Shown here piece after piece: positions 35,301 to 48,000 of a DNA stretch of 64,000 bases. The first letter of the stretch is position 1; each line of letters starts with the position of its first letter. Source of the DNA: Diphasiastrum complanatum (Eukaryota > Streptophyta > Lycopodiopsida > Lycopodiales > Lycopodiaceae). Both the position numbers and the translations under genes were made by a program. The stretch is taken from positions 13,117,408 through 13,181,407 of the forward strand of contig CM055107.1 of NCBI GenBank assembly GCA_029204225.1, written 5' to 3'. The notes beneath the pieces are model-generated. The model was not told the DNA's origin. It saw only the letters and a list, made by a program, of their open reading frames with translations, and did not search any database.

Positions 35301-35425
35301 ACCATCATGGTCGGGTACTCGAACGGATCACAAGTGTACAGACTCTACAGTCCAACCACGAAGAAGGTTGTTTCGAGCAGATATGTGAAGTTCGATGAGT
35401 CCACATTTCCTGGACTAAAAGATGT
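32385..35425 (+). pseudogene. Host Copia gag-pol, second copy, 3' truncated
   Basis: Resumes after the insertion with MATTIQTRITINLDGANYRI (32401). Gag runs to about 32905. The CCHC knuckle, protease (VVVIDSGATSHITC, intact motif) and pre-integrase region occur twice because of an 829 bp duplication. The second set continues into integrase (ELIHSDVCGSMKMDS, YTPEYNGVVERRKRTL near 35020) and the integrase C-terminal VFGCAAYKHIPKEKR and VGYSNGSQVYRLY, ending near 35425 in unrelated sequence. RT, RNase H and the 3' LTR are missing. Stops occur near 34987, 35143 and 35194. Confidence 0.9.
32901..34558 (+). repeat. 829 bp tandem duplication inside Copia pol
   Basis: Two units, about 32901-33729 and 33730-34558, from ACTGATCTACCAGATATGAC to GATCAGCTCTGGCACAG. 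They differ at only a few bases. Because 829 is not a multiple of three the duplication breaks the reading frame. The related first copy at 24682-26396 lacks it, so it arose in this copy. Confidence 0.95.
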
Positions 35426-35990
35426 TTGTTTAATTTAATATTTGAATAACTTGCAGTTCCAAGCTTTGCTGCTCTTTTCTACTTTTCAATAATTAGACAC
35501 GTACATCGTAATTCTTTGTTATATGTCGTGTGCAACAGATTGCATGACATATTTAAGTGAATCAAATGCAAGAATGTGTCAAGATCAGTATCCTAGAGAT
35601 TTTTCGGATTCAAGTTGTTTTGTTTATATATTGATAGCAGATCACTTTCCTCTCAACAATTAGTGGTATTTTTGGTACTAGATAAGCTCAATCTCTATCA
35701 ATAAGCATTTCATTGGGTGTTTCTAAAGGAATAATGTGCTAAGTACTTCTGTCATGTTAAAATTATTTTAAATTATGTCTTTAGGTTCTGTGGTCTTTTT
35801 TTCCGGGACCCATTTAAAATTGTATTCCTAGGTGTCCAATAAAACAGGACATATGTTAAATCTATTGCTTTGTGGGATTTATTGTTACCATTTATTTACA
35901 TCTAGTTAAGATACGGATGTTGTTTTACCAACATTTGGTGTTGTCCCCAAGTCTACATCATAGTTGTAGGCCATTCAAGACACACTCTGA
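35426..35990. other. Gene-free spacer between Copia pieces
   Basis: AT-rich DNA between the truncated plus-strand Copia and the minus-strand Copia fragment. No gene, LTR or repeat is recognised. Confidence 0.4.
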
Positions 35991-37640
35991 GTGGGTTTTT
36001 CACACTGTGATAGATTTTTCTTGGTTTTCTCAATACCATCAATGTTATCACCACTAAGGATGATGTCATCTACATAAATCAATAAAAGTACAATGCCATT
36101 TACATCATACATTATGTACAAAGTTGGATCATATTCACTTTGAGTGAATCCAATAGAAACTAAGAAATCATGAAGTCCTGAATTCCAAGATCTTGATGCT
36201 TGCTTCAAACCATATAAGCTCCTTTGAAGATGACATACTTTACCTTCCATCCCGAGATTGATGAAGCCTTGGGGCTACTCCATGAAGATGTCTTCTTCCA
36301 AATAACCATTTAAGAATGCATTAGAAACATCCATTTGAAAGAGCATCCAGCCAAAATGTGAAGTAAGTGCAAGAAGTAACCTTATTGTGACCATCTTGGC
36401 CAAAGTTTCTTCAAAATCTATGCCCTTTGCTTGAGCATATCCTTTGGCAACTAACCTTGCCTTGTGTTTGCTTACACTTCCATCCATGTTGAGTTTTAGC
36501 TTAAAAAACCATTTACATCCAATCACATTCTTAAGAGGTCTATCAACAAGGATCCATGTGCCATTCTCCATCAAAGCACTATATTCATCTATCATAGCTT
36601 GAAACCATTCCTTTGAACTCAATGCATCTTCTACACATGAAGGTTCTTCAAAACTTGAAATGAGTGCAAAGGATGAAGATGGATTACCCTCGACTTGCTT
36701 CCCCTTGCCTTGTCTTGGTATGTGAGCCTCAATGGGTACATTCTTACCTTTGATGATCTTCTTGGAGTGATTGGTTCACTTGGGTCTAGCTCCTCCTCAA
36801 GATCTATGACATCTTGATCCTCGGCCACCTCCCTCTTATATCCCTTGCTTGCTTTGCCATACCCGAGCATAATACCTTTGATTGATGATGGATCTTCCTT
36901 GGTCCTTTTCTCCAAAGGTGTATGCACATAGCAAATGCATCCAAACACCTTTAAGTCCTTGAGATTTGGCTTCCTCCCATACAAGACTTCAAAGGGTGTT
37001 TTGCCTTCAATAGAGCTACATGGAACTCTATTCATCAAATGGTCAGCACAAGTGAGAGCTTCTCCCCAAAAAGATTTTGGTAAACATGCATCAATCCTTA
37101 ACACTTTAGAACATTCACTCAATGTCCTATTCCTCCTCTCCTCTACCCCATTTGGTTGAGGGGTGTAGGGACAAGATAATTCTTTTTTAATCCCTTCTTG
37201 ATCACAAAAATCTTTAAAAGCAGTGGAGATATATTCTCCACCATTATCACTTCTAAAAGTTTTGATCTTGTGATCAAGATGCTTCTCAACAAATTCTTTG
37301 AACTTAAGAAAGCTTTCAGATACTTGTGCTTTAGATGAAAGTAAGAATACCCAACAAAACCTTGAGTAATCATCTATGAATGTAACAAACATGGTGGCAC
37401 CTCCATTGGACATTGTACTTGCAAAGTGTACATCCGAGTGGATCAACTCAAGTTGATGAGTTGTCTTTGTGATTGAACTTGAGAAGGGCTTCTTATGTGC
37501 TTTTGAGAGAGCACGTGCTTCACATACTTTCTCCTCTTTTTCCAAGGATCTTGGAAGTCCTAAGGCAAGCTCGTCCTTGCACATGACCTCCATAGACTTT
37601 GAGTTAATGTGACCAAGTCTTTTGTGCCAAAGACTATGGT
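35991..37640 (-). mobile_element. Truncated Copia fragment (pre-integrase to RT)
   Basis: Same family type as the inserted element. Minus strand: pre-integrase remnant and CEARALSKAHKKPF near 37520, integrase (ELIHSDVHFASTMSNGG, RSDNGGEY, TPQPNGVEERRNRTLSE) to KVFGCICYVHTPLEKR near 36920, a deletion, then RT (36622-36275 with KLNMDGSVSKHKARLVAKGY and MDVSNAFLNGYLEEDI; 36250-35991 with the active site LIYVDDIILSGDN). Both ends are cut without LTRs. Stops and frameshifts separate the blocks. Confidence 0.9.
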
Positions 37641-37883
37641 TGGATAGTTAAGTAGTCTGTAGGAGTTTCAAGGAAGTTATGAATGGAGTTCCGTCTTCTG
37701 TCTTCGTATTTGGTGGATGTGGTAAAACATCTGATGTGTCAGAAAACTATGTCATACTTTAAATATTGAGATGTTGTCATGGAGGAAAGTATCGATGATG
37801 ATGCTGCTATTGATGGTGCAATGATTGCTGATGGTGCAATGACTGCTGTTGTGGTGATACTGGTACGAGTCCAATATGTATTA
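37641..37883. other. Gene-free stretch before CT arrays
   Basis: No gene is supported. Positions 37795-37850 contain a short GATGGTGCAATGA word repeated twice. Confidence 0.4.
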
Positions 37884-37912
37884 GGTAATGGCCCGACCAA
37901 TCGGCCATTACC
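37884..37912 (+). repeat. Perfect 10 bp palindrome (hairpin)
   Basis: Arms GGTAATGGCC and GGCCATTACC with a nine-base loop. It lies 35 bases before the first CT array. Confidence 0.85.
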
Positions 37913-37945
37913 TGATGTAATTGCAGTTCGACTAATTTTTTTAGG

Positions 37946-38079
<134 letters not shown>

Positions 38080-38221
38080 GCGTTGTCTCTCCCTCTCTCT
38101 GTCTCCTCATGCTGCGCTCTCTCCTCTCTCTCCCTCCCCCACCGCTGCGCTCTCTCTCTTCCCGATGTCCTCTCTCCTCTCCCTCCCTCCCCCTGCTGCG
38201 CCTTGACTTCTCTCCTCTCTC

Positions 38222-38226
<5 letters not shown>

Positions 38227-38318
<92 letters not shown>
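38227..38318 (+). repeat. (CT)46 microsatellite
   Basis: A second pure CT run of 92 bases, separated from the first by a pyrimidine-rich imperfect spacer with CTGCGCTCTCTC words, suggesting one ancestral array broken by mutation. Confidence 0.97.
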
Positions 38319-38320
<2 letters not shown>

Positions 38321-38360
38321 GTTTGTTGTATCTCTTTTTTTTAAAAAGAGAAAAAAATAT

Positions 38361-38393
38361 GGGCCCTATATTATGCAAAATAATATAGGGCCC
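38361..38393 (+). repeat. Perfect 14 bp palindrome (hairpin)
   Basis: Arms GGGCCCTATATTAT and ATAATATAGGGCCC with a five-base loop GCAAA. It lies just right of the second CT array. Confidence 0.9.
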
Positions 38394-38989
38394 AAAACAG
38401 CCCAAAAATCAGCCGAATGGCAATTATGTAGCTCTTTTCCCCTCCGCTGCATTCTCATTAAATATTGATGGTTAGTTTGATGTGCCATCGGGGGGACCTT
38501 GGCCCCTCGCTGCAGCTCTACAACACTGTGCTGGGTTCATTGCCTTTGATCGTGGGTAAATAAACTTGAGACATAACCCCGAGAGCTTGAATTTTGTGGA
38601 GAGATTTATGCTGTTGTAGGACCGATGGTGGCCATCAAATCAAGCACCTAATTCTTGTAAAACTAGTGCATGATCCTGATCTAAGAGCCAATATGGCCTT
38701 CGTGATTGTCAAATCAATTTGGAAAGCTGATGACAAACACTAAGTTGCTCCTCATGAGAAAGAGAAAAGGCCCAAATGAAGTAGGAACATCAACTGTTGA
38801 AAGAATTGATGTTGGCGCCCCTCTCATATACCTTGTTATTCCAAAGCAAAATTTGGGGATTCCCATGATGGAATTGTCTCTACTCCTGCTGGAGAACATG
38901 TGCGCTCCATCTTCGGTTTGTCTCTTGTGTCACCTTCACACAAAACCCACCCCTCCCCCTCCTTTTATGGGGGAAAGGTCCTGCTCCAA
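38394..38989. other. Gene-free stretch
   Basis: A plus-strand open frame at 38706-39092 has no recognised motif and runs into a hairpin region, so it is not called as a gene. No transposon protein is visible. Confidence 0.4.
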
Positions 38990-39066
38990 GGCCCTTCCGC
39001 CCCGGAAGATTGTGCGCCGGAGGGCGGAGGCCCGAGGGCGCACATTCTTCCACACGCGGAAGGGCC
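38990..39066 (+). repeat. GC-rich imperfect inverted repeat
   Basis: Left arm 38990-39018 (GGCCCTTCCGCCCCGGAAGA...) pairs with right arm 39038-39066 (...CACGCGGAAGGGCC) with few mismatches and a GC-rich loop of about 19 bases. It is strongly GC-rich in an AT-rich neighbourhood. Confidence 0.75.
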
Positions 39067-39126
39067 AAGGAGCCGGCCCTTCCCTTGCGTGAATTTTGTT
39101 TTTACATTTTTTTGTGACATAAATTC

Positions 39127-39218
39127 TTTTTACACGCATCTTTCGGGCGGAAGGTGCATGTAAAAAAAGTAAAAAAAATTTACGTGCACCTTCCGGCGTC
39201 CGGAAGGTGCCTGTAAAA
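39127..39218 (+). repeat. Two adjacent hairpins with related arms
   Basis: Hairpin one, about 39127-39167, pairs TTTTTACACGCATC with GGTGCATGTAAAAA. Hairpin two, about 39179-39218, pairs GTGCACCTTCCGG with CCGGAAGGTGC across a CGT loop and then TTTAC with GTAAA. The arms of the two are related (GGAAGGTGC, GTAAAAA). No open frame is involved. It looks like a foldback or MITE end rather than a gene terminator. Confidence 0.8.
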
Positions 39219-40080
39219 AAAATTTGTCAAAAAAAAAATTGCCCCACAGATTACATTCTGTGAGGTACCACCATTTCCTTTGTAAAAATTTAAAATTTGA
39301 TTTTACGCATGGCTGTAGGGCTTCCTTAGAAGCATCTTTTTCACGTTTTGAGAGGCTGGAATGTTTTTGAAACATGCAAAATCATATTATTTGTTAGCTT
39401 TTGCTTTTGAGAACTATGCATTCATGCACATAGTAAAGCACCACATTAGCATGTCTTTGCTTTTTAGGCCTCATGCTTCATGCATTGTTTGCATGAGTTA
39501 GTAATCAATATTCATTAAAATTTTAGTGTTTCACGGGCTGCTTATGCTGCCCTGGACACCCCCCCTTTCCTAGAAGGGGGTGTGTGCCATGGCCCTCCTG
39601 GGTCGTTGAGCCCCCAATCGGGCTAGTGGCCCGAGGGGTGGGAGAGCGAGCTGCGGAGAGGGAGGGAGTGGGTACGAGAGAGGGAGGGAGAAATGTACGG
39701 GGAAGGGGGGAGTGGGGGTACCGGGGGGGGGGGTCATTGTTCCCCCCATGCCAATTCTTTTTTTATTTTGCGGGCCCAATATTGTTTCATTGGGGGCATT
39801 GGGCCCCGACGGCCACTTTTTTTTTTCTCTCTCTCTGCCGCACGTCCGTGCGCACATATAGACCATCCGTCATCGACCCGTTCATCGACGGGACCACTTT
39901 GCTAGTAACTTTTGAACGAGAACATATGCGCATGTTAGTTTAGACCTCAACCAAGGTTCATGACTTAGAAGTTTAGATTGCCACCTTAGAGTATTGCTAT
40001 ACTATTCTTTAACGTTGACTTTTTTTTGAATTAAATTAAGCAACCTCAACACATGTCACATAGTATTGGTTGATTTTTTT
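39219..40080. other. Gene-free stretch, partly GC-rich
   Basis: Positions 39540-39860 are GC-rich with G-runs (a ten-G run near 39724) and produce overlapping frames on both strands without recognised motifs. No gene is supported. Confidence 0.4.
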
Positions 40081-40218
40081 TTAAACTCCATTGACTTCGT
40101 CGACCTTTTTTAAACTCCATTGACTTCGTCGACCTTTACACATGTCACATAGTATGGCCTTTTTGCAAGGGAAGACCCACCTTTACACATGTCACATAGC
40201 ATTGCTTTTGCAAGGGAA
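40081..40218 (+). repeat. Short tandem duplications upstream of TLC promoter
   Basis: A 29-base unit (TAAACTCCATTGACTTCGTCG...) occurs twice at 40082 and 40111, followed by a 47-base unit (ACCTTTACACATGTCACATAG...CAAGGGAAG) at 40132 and 40179. They end about 30 bases before the TATA box of the TLC gene. Confidence 0.85.
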
Positions 40219-40245
40219 GGCCAAAAAAGGGAAAAAAAAAAGTGT

Positions 40246-40254
40246 TATAAATAG
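40246..40254 (+). promoter_or_regulatory. TATA box of TLC-domain gene
   Basis: TATAAATAG is a perfect plant TATA motif, 230 bases before the chosen start codon. Transcription would begin near 40280 and give a 5' leader of about 195 bases. Upstream ATGs in the leader do not stay open into the coding frame. Confidence 0.65.
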
Positions 40255-40475
40255 CAATGGGGTGCAAGGATGGAGGGTGTTTTCCGTACAACAATTTAAA
40301 TACCCTGCCACCATGTATCGTTGAAGAGAGAGACAGTACAACTTTATAGGCCAAAGTTCAAACCAAATTCAACCAGAAAACTGAAAAAGAAGAGAAAGAT
40401 CGAGAGAGAATGCGAATGGGAGGAACGGCAATGGCAGCGTTAGAGCGTTGTTTGGATGCCGAATAGGGACTGCGA

Positions 40476-41975
40476 ATGGCGATGGCGATGGTGATGAAGT
40501 ATGTGGAAGAGTGGGACGAGCGTTTGCAGGAGCCGCGCGAGGGCAAGGCCCTGCTGCTGGCGGTGCTGGCTTGGAGCGCAGCGTTTGCAACACTGCGCTT
40601 TGTGTTACTTCCCAAGCGATCTGGTGATTTTTGCAATCGCTTTGTTTCGCAGCTTCACGTTGTCGTGGCTCTCGTCCTCAGCTCTCTTTCGGTGCAGGAT
40701 TGGTCGCATCCGTTTCATCCTCTTGCGGCGCCTGCATCCCCCCTGCAGGTCCACTCATCATCCCCCTATTTTGCAAACTTGTATTGTGTTTGTGTGTGTG
40801 CGCCCGCGTGCATCCCTCGTTAATATCTAGGTGCTGGACCAGTTGAGCTATGATCTCTTTTCCATAGGTTAATGCAGCACTTAGCGTCTTCCAAAAGAAG
40901 TTCTCTGTAGATTTACCGCTTCTTACGAGATATTGTATCTTTAGCACAATACAATCCGTTGAAATGAAGCGTTAAATTTTATTTAGATATATCTTTCAAT
41001 GCTACGTCAATGCACCGATCCTAGAACATCATTTTCTCGGATATCTTAAACCTTATAGTTTTTTAACCTCACAATGTATATTGTAGACATTCTTTTTTTT
41101 TAGTATACATGTAGATGCTTGATTTTTGGAACAGTATAAATGGTAGAATCTATTATTATAGATAACTGAATCTCTATGACTCGGATGCATCACATGGGAT
41201 GTACTCTTGTTGCCTACTAATCACTGTTGCCCACTTGAGTGCTACATTCACCGTGAAATCATCAAGGCCTCCGCATAGAGTGCTCACACTACCCATTTGG
41301 CCACCTACTTCTCCCTCCACAAGCTCCTCTTCTCTCCTAATGGCGCGCTGGAAATGGGGGCTTCGCGGCGGGTTTAAATTTTTTTTTGCGTCCCTGCGTC
41401 TCGGAACGCAGGGTCCCGGAACGGCGTTCCAACGCAACATTCCTCTATATGCATGTATTTCTATCTATCCCCCGTTGCAACCTAGGGTTTTGCCTAGAAA
41501 TTAGATGGTTCAACAATGTAAGGCTATTGTGATATGGCAAACTTTTGCATCAACCAACAAGACAATTGTCAATAAGTTATAATATTATCATGGGTTGGCA
41601 ATGTTGCTACCGTATTCCAAAGTATGTAATTTTTTTACTTAGTACTTATCCATAGACACCACAAAATCTACAATTTGATAAAATTCATGTGGTATATTAC
41701 AAAAGTTTCAAAACCATAACACTCAAGCTCTATGGAGATTGCCAATGCAGACTATAAAATTAACCAAGTTCAAAGGCTTTCCCAAAGTGATGATGAAGCT
41801 TGATAGGGTGGTATAGCCCATATAACCTATCAATGGCATCTTTAAGACTCAATAAGTCACTCTTTTTTGTGCCCTTATAATCAAGGCACTAAAATGTACT
41901 TTTTAGAGGAAACGAAACATGCACTTCATGTATATCATTGGTGTTCAATGTGTAGTTTTTAAAGATAACTTTTGG

Positions 41976-42059
<84 letters not shown>

Positions 42060-45000
42060 TTTGTACTAACGTCCACTAAGACCAAAATAAAGTATATTGT
42101 AACACTAAATACCCTTGCCTTTTGGCCTTGCCTTGCAAAGGCAATACTATGTGTTCAAGTTGGTCAATGTAGTTTGTGAAAAAGTCAACATTAAAGGAGA
42201 TGCCAAAATTTTTGAAGGGTGTCTCTAATAGATAGTAGCGACTTTTAAGTTTTGTTCATACATGCAAGTAGTAATGACTTTGTGACTAAGCTCCGTAGGG
42301 GGGGTGGGGGAGGTATTTGTACTAACGTCCACTAAGACCAAAATAAAGTATATTGTAAATATAAATACCATTGCTTTTTGGCCTTGCCTTGCAAAGGCAA
42401 TACTATGTGTTCAAGTTGGTCAATGTAGTTTGTGAAAAAATCAACATTAAAGGAGGTGCCAAAATTTTTGAAGGGCGTCTCTAATAGATAATAGGTACTT
42501 TTAAGTTCTGGTCATACATACAAGTAGTAATGTGTTATGTACCATAATGGTATGCCCTTCAGTGATGGCCTCACAAGGGGCAGGACGTAGGTCTGGCATT
42601 ATCGACGTATTTTAGTGCCACGCGTCACCATCCTAGGTGGTCACGGGGGGAGGGGGAGGTAATAACACCTCCCCTCTGTACCAGATTGGCCCAGCTTGCG
42701 CTTTTTTTTTGTGGGGGGAGGGGTAGGTATGTATTTCTGGGTAGTAACTTTTCCTTGAGGGAGGAGGAGGAGCGCGGCTCTTTGTACCTCTTCCCCATCT
42801 TGTCTTTTAATAAGAAAACTCTAAGTTGAAAAGATAAGTTGAAGACAATTTATGGCTTAAACTCTATCTTAGAGTTGATTAACAAAGTGATTCTAAAAGA
42901 AAAAGATCTCTTGCAAGGATGGTGTTGTCCTTTGGTTGGCCGTACCTTCTCCATTCTCTCCTCTCTACCTGCCAAGCTCCAATTCTGAGTGCAAGTTGTT
43001 GTACGTAGGAAGATAAGAGGAGAAGAAAGGTCCAAAATTGGATTCCGTAAAATTTTGGGTTCCAAATGCCGTGTGGTAGGCATTTGGGCCCCCCACATGG
43101 AACCAAAGGTCTAGAAAGGACAAATGGGGCCTTTCTTGGGTCTCACTTATCCTTTTTGCATGGAGGAAGGGGAGGAGCTTGGAGAAGGGGGTAAAGGGGT
43201 GTACGTTCCCATTCCTTCACCCCACTTTTCCAAGTTGTTTGTTATGCTCCCTAAGCTCAAGATAATCCATTTTCTTGGTTTTTTGAGCTTCAGTTGTCAG
43301 TTTTTGACGGTTTTGACACCGTTGCTCTCCGTTTTTCCTTTACTTTTTTTTGCTACCCCTCACTTTTTCCATGGACTCTCCTATGGAGTGACCCAAGCTC
43401 CAAGCCGAACGGCGGCTGATATGGAGGAAATGGCGCTTGTGATCAATCTGTTGCAACAACAGATTGTCGACATGCGGTCTAATCATGATGTTTCTAATTG
43501 TAGAATGTAGTCTAAATCCACTAATTGAATACGAAAATGAGCAACTGCTAAAAAGGCTTTGGACAATCTTTACGAGTCGAAACAAACCTCTACTAGCATT
43601 TCAAAAGATTTAATAAACAATATATGCCTAGAATGTGCTAAACATAAAAAGGCTTCACTAGTCCTTGAGTGCGGACATTTAGCAGATAAATAATAAGCAA
43701 CCTTGATTAGTGAGCTGAATTTTTCATGTAAATTCAACACATGGCAATCATTATTTGCAAGGTAGTTTTTCTTGTGAATAAAAGACATGAAATTTGCCCT
43801 TGTCAACAATGCATTTAGCAATTACCTCTACATAAGAAGGCAACCAGTTTCAAAGACGTTAGAAACAAACATTTTACACTATGCTCAATATGACACAGGA
43901 GAAAGGGGCATGCAAAGTTTAACATTGTTGCCAAAATATCATGCTTCAATGTTTTCCTTATTGGTCTAGTCTAGAAATGGATAGACCACCACTATTGATC
44001 CACAACAATGCAACTCAACCCTCCACAGGCCAGCAAGCATGTTTGTGGAAATATTATGTGCTCACCCATATAAGATGATAGTGGGCCATGAAATTTGAAG
44101 ACTGCTACACCGTTGAGCATAGATGTCATGATGGAGTCACAATTTCACCGAGTTAAAGTGGGAGCGAATTTGATATGGCACATATTTGGACATGATGATC
44201 TATAGAAAATTATGCTTTGCGGACTTCTTCTTATTACCCTTTTTAGTTTTACATTTGGCTTTCTTCGCTCCCTTAAGAAGATTTGTTAGAGGTAATGCGA
44301 TTAAAGCATAATTTTTAATGAATTTATGGAAAACACTTTTGGAGCCTAAAAAAGATTTAGTCACACATTGATTAGCCTCATGAGCAATTACTAAAGGTAG
44401 TTCAGGCTCATCACCTTTAAGATGAACCAATGAGCCATTATGCAAGAAAGATAAACTATGAGTTACATAATCTTTCTTTAATGACTCGTTCCGGGGTGCT
44501 CTTCTAACAATGATTGGATTGACTTCCTGAGGAGCGCCTTGAGGAGCACCTCCAGGAAAAGATTTAGTTGGTCATTTTTCACTAATTGTAATTCTTTTGC
44601 GAAGAGCCAGCTGGGCAATCCATGTATCAGTGATAAAAGCCTTTGAAGCCCAATTTGTGTTTTACTCCACAGGTTATCTCCATCTTTCTTGCCAACTACT
44701 ACTACAGGAGCTCTCCAAGGGAATGACCCATATTTATTGACAATCTTGAAATTGCTTGACAACCTCATCCTCTTCCTCTTCCTTTTAGTTTAATTTATAT
44801 TGAAAAATTGATTCACGATAGCTCTCGAGAAGTTCTATGTTGACGGTCTACCCTCCTAGAGTGGGTAGACCTTGAGGTAACAGCTTAGGGAATACCTCAC
44901 TAAAAGCCTTGCCTATTATGAGGCGGCATAGGACGAAAGAGCGTGTTGTCAAGCAGGGCTTTGTCGACATCGAGATACAACCCATCAAGAATTCATGGAC

Positions 45001-48000
45001 TAAATGGCTTTGTCGACATTGAGATACAACCCATCAAGAATTCATGGACTAATTATGCCCTTTTCACTTTAGTGTTGACGCACACAATTTTGTTGCAACT
45101 TTAAACTTAATAACTTTAAAACTTATGGACTTGTGAGTCATGGTCATGACAGTTAAATTATTATTCGTTTCTGAAATTTGGACCCACCCCAAAAAAAAAC
45201 CTTCAAAATGATTTGGCAGTTTGAACAAGTATGGGTTGATTCAAATCGGACCACTGGAAACAAGATCCGTCGCTCTTGGCCTTGTCAAAATCGGGTTTGT
45301 TCAGCTTACACTGCTTTTTCTTTTTCGCCAATTGGGAATCGATGTCAAAATATTTCTCTTTGCCCTTCTTTTGAAAGGAGCTCGAAGATCTCTTATCCTT
45401 GAAAATGGGCTGCTACTTGCAGGTTAAGACATAAGGCCTTGGCATGGTGGTTGTCAAAATCTTGGCAAATTGCTTAACATCATCGGGCTGATTTTTGCGG
45501 ACTTCTAGCTTATATTGTTTGGAAAAGCCCTAAAAGAAATGCAACTTGAGAAGAACTAGATCATTTGATTGGTGAATCGAGATAGATCCTTGAAATCTTG
45601 CAAATAGACGTCCAAGGGCTTGGTCGTAGAGAATTGCCTTAAAAGTCTTGTATCAATCAAGAAAGAGTAAGAAAGTTCTCTTGAGTCGTTTGAAGAGGCC
45701 TCCAACACGCAAGAATTTGCTCCACCTGCTTGTAACAATTGATACTAGCAATAGAACGTGGAGGAGGAGGTGCAATCTACTGCGAATCACTATCGGGGGT
45801 AGGGGCACAATGTGCTTGGTTAGGCCCATCCATTCCTAAAGTAAAGGTGGGGCCATTATGGGAGCCCTTTTGCCCTAAACAAAGTTTGAAAAAGCGGCAT
45901 TTCAAATATGCAAATAAAATCTCAAACATGTTTGAAGGTAAAACAGGCACAACAGCAGTACAAAGGTACTACTGATAGGCACTGAAATAATGCAAAGCTT
46001 CTGAGGGCTGAAGATTACTTATTTGCACTTACTCTTTACTTGTTACCTCTTTGTTTAGGGTTCGGTTGACACAGAAACGAGCTCCTTGTTATTATGGTCC
46101 TTTTCGCACACTATGGGAACTTAGCTTTATCGCATATCAATTGTCGTGTCCTGCTACAAAGGCTTGAGATACATTCCATGACAACCTTGCCTTGTATTGC
46201 TACTAAAGGTTATGAGCCATATGACACTAATAGACACACTAATCCAAAGCTATCCCTTTTTCTACTAGCTGCTATCCTTACTGTGCACTTGTCGTGTAGT
46301 CGACAACATTCACAGGTGCATCTATTACAATGAAATGGCCAGCCTATCGAAGAGGCTACTTGGGAGCTTATTGATTTATTTGCTCATGCACCCTTGCTTT
46401 AAGTCCAAGCCAAAGCGCGTGTTGACGCTATTGATAAGGTTGCATGGGGTCCATTTGCTACATCGTGATCTACTATTGTTTAGGCTTCAGTAGGTGCTCT
46501 CTCTGGATTACTAAGCTTATTCATTTTCAATACCTACTTTAATCAGCAACTACTTTCTGATTAGTACATGTTTTTCTTTTATAGCGAAGGATACCGCATC
46601 ATCACAGTGTGATGGTACAACTTGTGCTAACATACATTCCTGTTCATCAACAGAGTCAGCCATGGGTCTTTAGACTTCTCACAACTTCAGCTGATGTCCA
46701 AGAATTTCTTTTTCCTTGTTTGGTTGACAAGTGTTATTTAAGCTATATTTCATTTTTGAGCTATTTCCAGCCATGAACAGTGTTTAGCAGAGCCCATGAC
46801 CTATTGATTCAAGTAAGCAGTTGCAGGAAGGAAGCTGTCCTTTATTTTAGGATTTCAGTGTTAAAAAGAAATTTTCACTATTGAAGGAATCCAAGCTGTG
46901 ATTACTAATTCTTCTCTGACTGTTATTTATCATTACCAAGGTCACTATGCTAAAATAACATACTTTTACTGAATATAGTAACATGCAAGTTATAGCTGTT
47001 TCTAATTTATGTACATTGTGTCTCTGAGATATACAAGCCCGGTGCATGATTAGGACTGCCAAGTATGGTGGAGACTTTAGGAGATACTTCCAACCTGTAT
47101 AAGACTCTGGCTGGGCTCCATTGAATTTAGAGATTACACATCTTTTTTGTGCATTCAGATGTGCAATCCATTCGTCTCCAATGTTGGTAGCTTTTTCTTA
47201 ATGCTGGACCAGATTTCCTGCGTGTAACAAATTACGTAATGGACAAGCATAGTCAGAATAACAACCCAAGAAAAAGGGGTGTCTTTGAATATCAATTGAT
47301 GATTGTTTGGTGGATTGTTTTCGTTTGCATCAGAAGCTGGTGTTATGCCCTTTTTGATATTGCTGATGTCCAAACTTATTACTATAGACCCTGTCAAACA
47401 AAGCTTTACATCAGACTCTGATATATTTGAGCCTTTAAGTATGTCTTCATAGAAACCTTGATGTAACTTTTTGCAGATCCGTGCCATGTCAGTGAGCCTC
47501 GCTTATTTTGTTTACGACTTCTTATGTTGCCTAATTTTGGCTCCTGGCGATATCTCGACTGCAGTTCACCATATCGTCAGTATTTTAAGCTTAGCTTATG
47601 GTTTCTTTTATGCTACGGTACGCGTCTCTTTGTAGGTCATCTCTTGCTTCAAAGTTATTGTTTCATTTCCTGTTGGTATATTTAGAACCACAATATTGAT
47701 TGCAAAAGTGAGTGATGGTAACAAAGATGTTCCTCACGGGAGTTTTATGTTTATAACTGCTGCTAATATCAGCAATCAGCATCCAGCAGTTATTAGTGTT
47801 GAAGCCACTTTTTCTGTTGTGGTAGTCTGGAACAGAACTGGTTGCATGTCTCTGGCTGATGGAGCTCTCCAATCCTTTTATGCATGCAAGAGAGATGTTG
47901 AAAGACTTTGGGCTGAAAGATACATGGGTTAACCTGTGTAATGATGTAAGAATCTACTTCCTGACGCAAAACTCTTTCTCTGAGGACCAAGGAACAATTT

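Noticed and set aside
38706-39092. 128-codon plus-strand frame
   Set aside because: It runs into the GC-rich inverted repeat, with overlapping frames on both strands and no motif.
39570-39943. GC-rich frames on both strands
   Set aside because: Composition-driven; no domain, splice site or start context supports a gene.
47155-47487. 110-codon minus-strand frame
   Set aside because: It is mostly antisense to the end of TLC intron 1 and the start of exon 2, with no motif.
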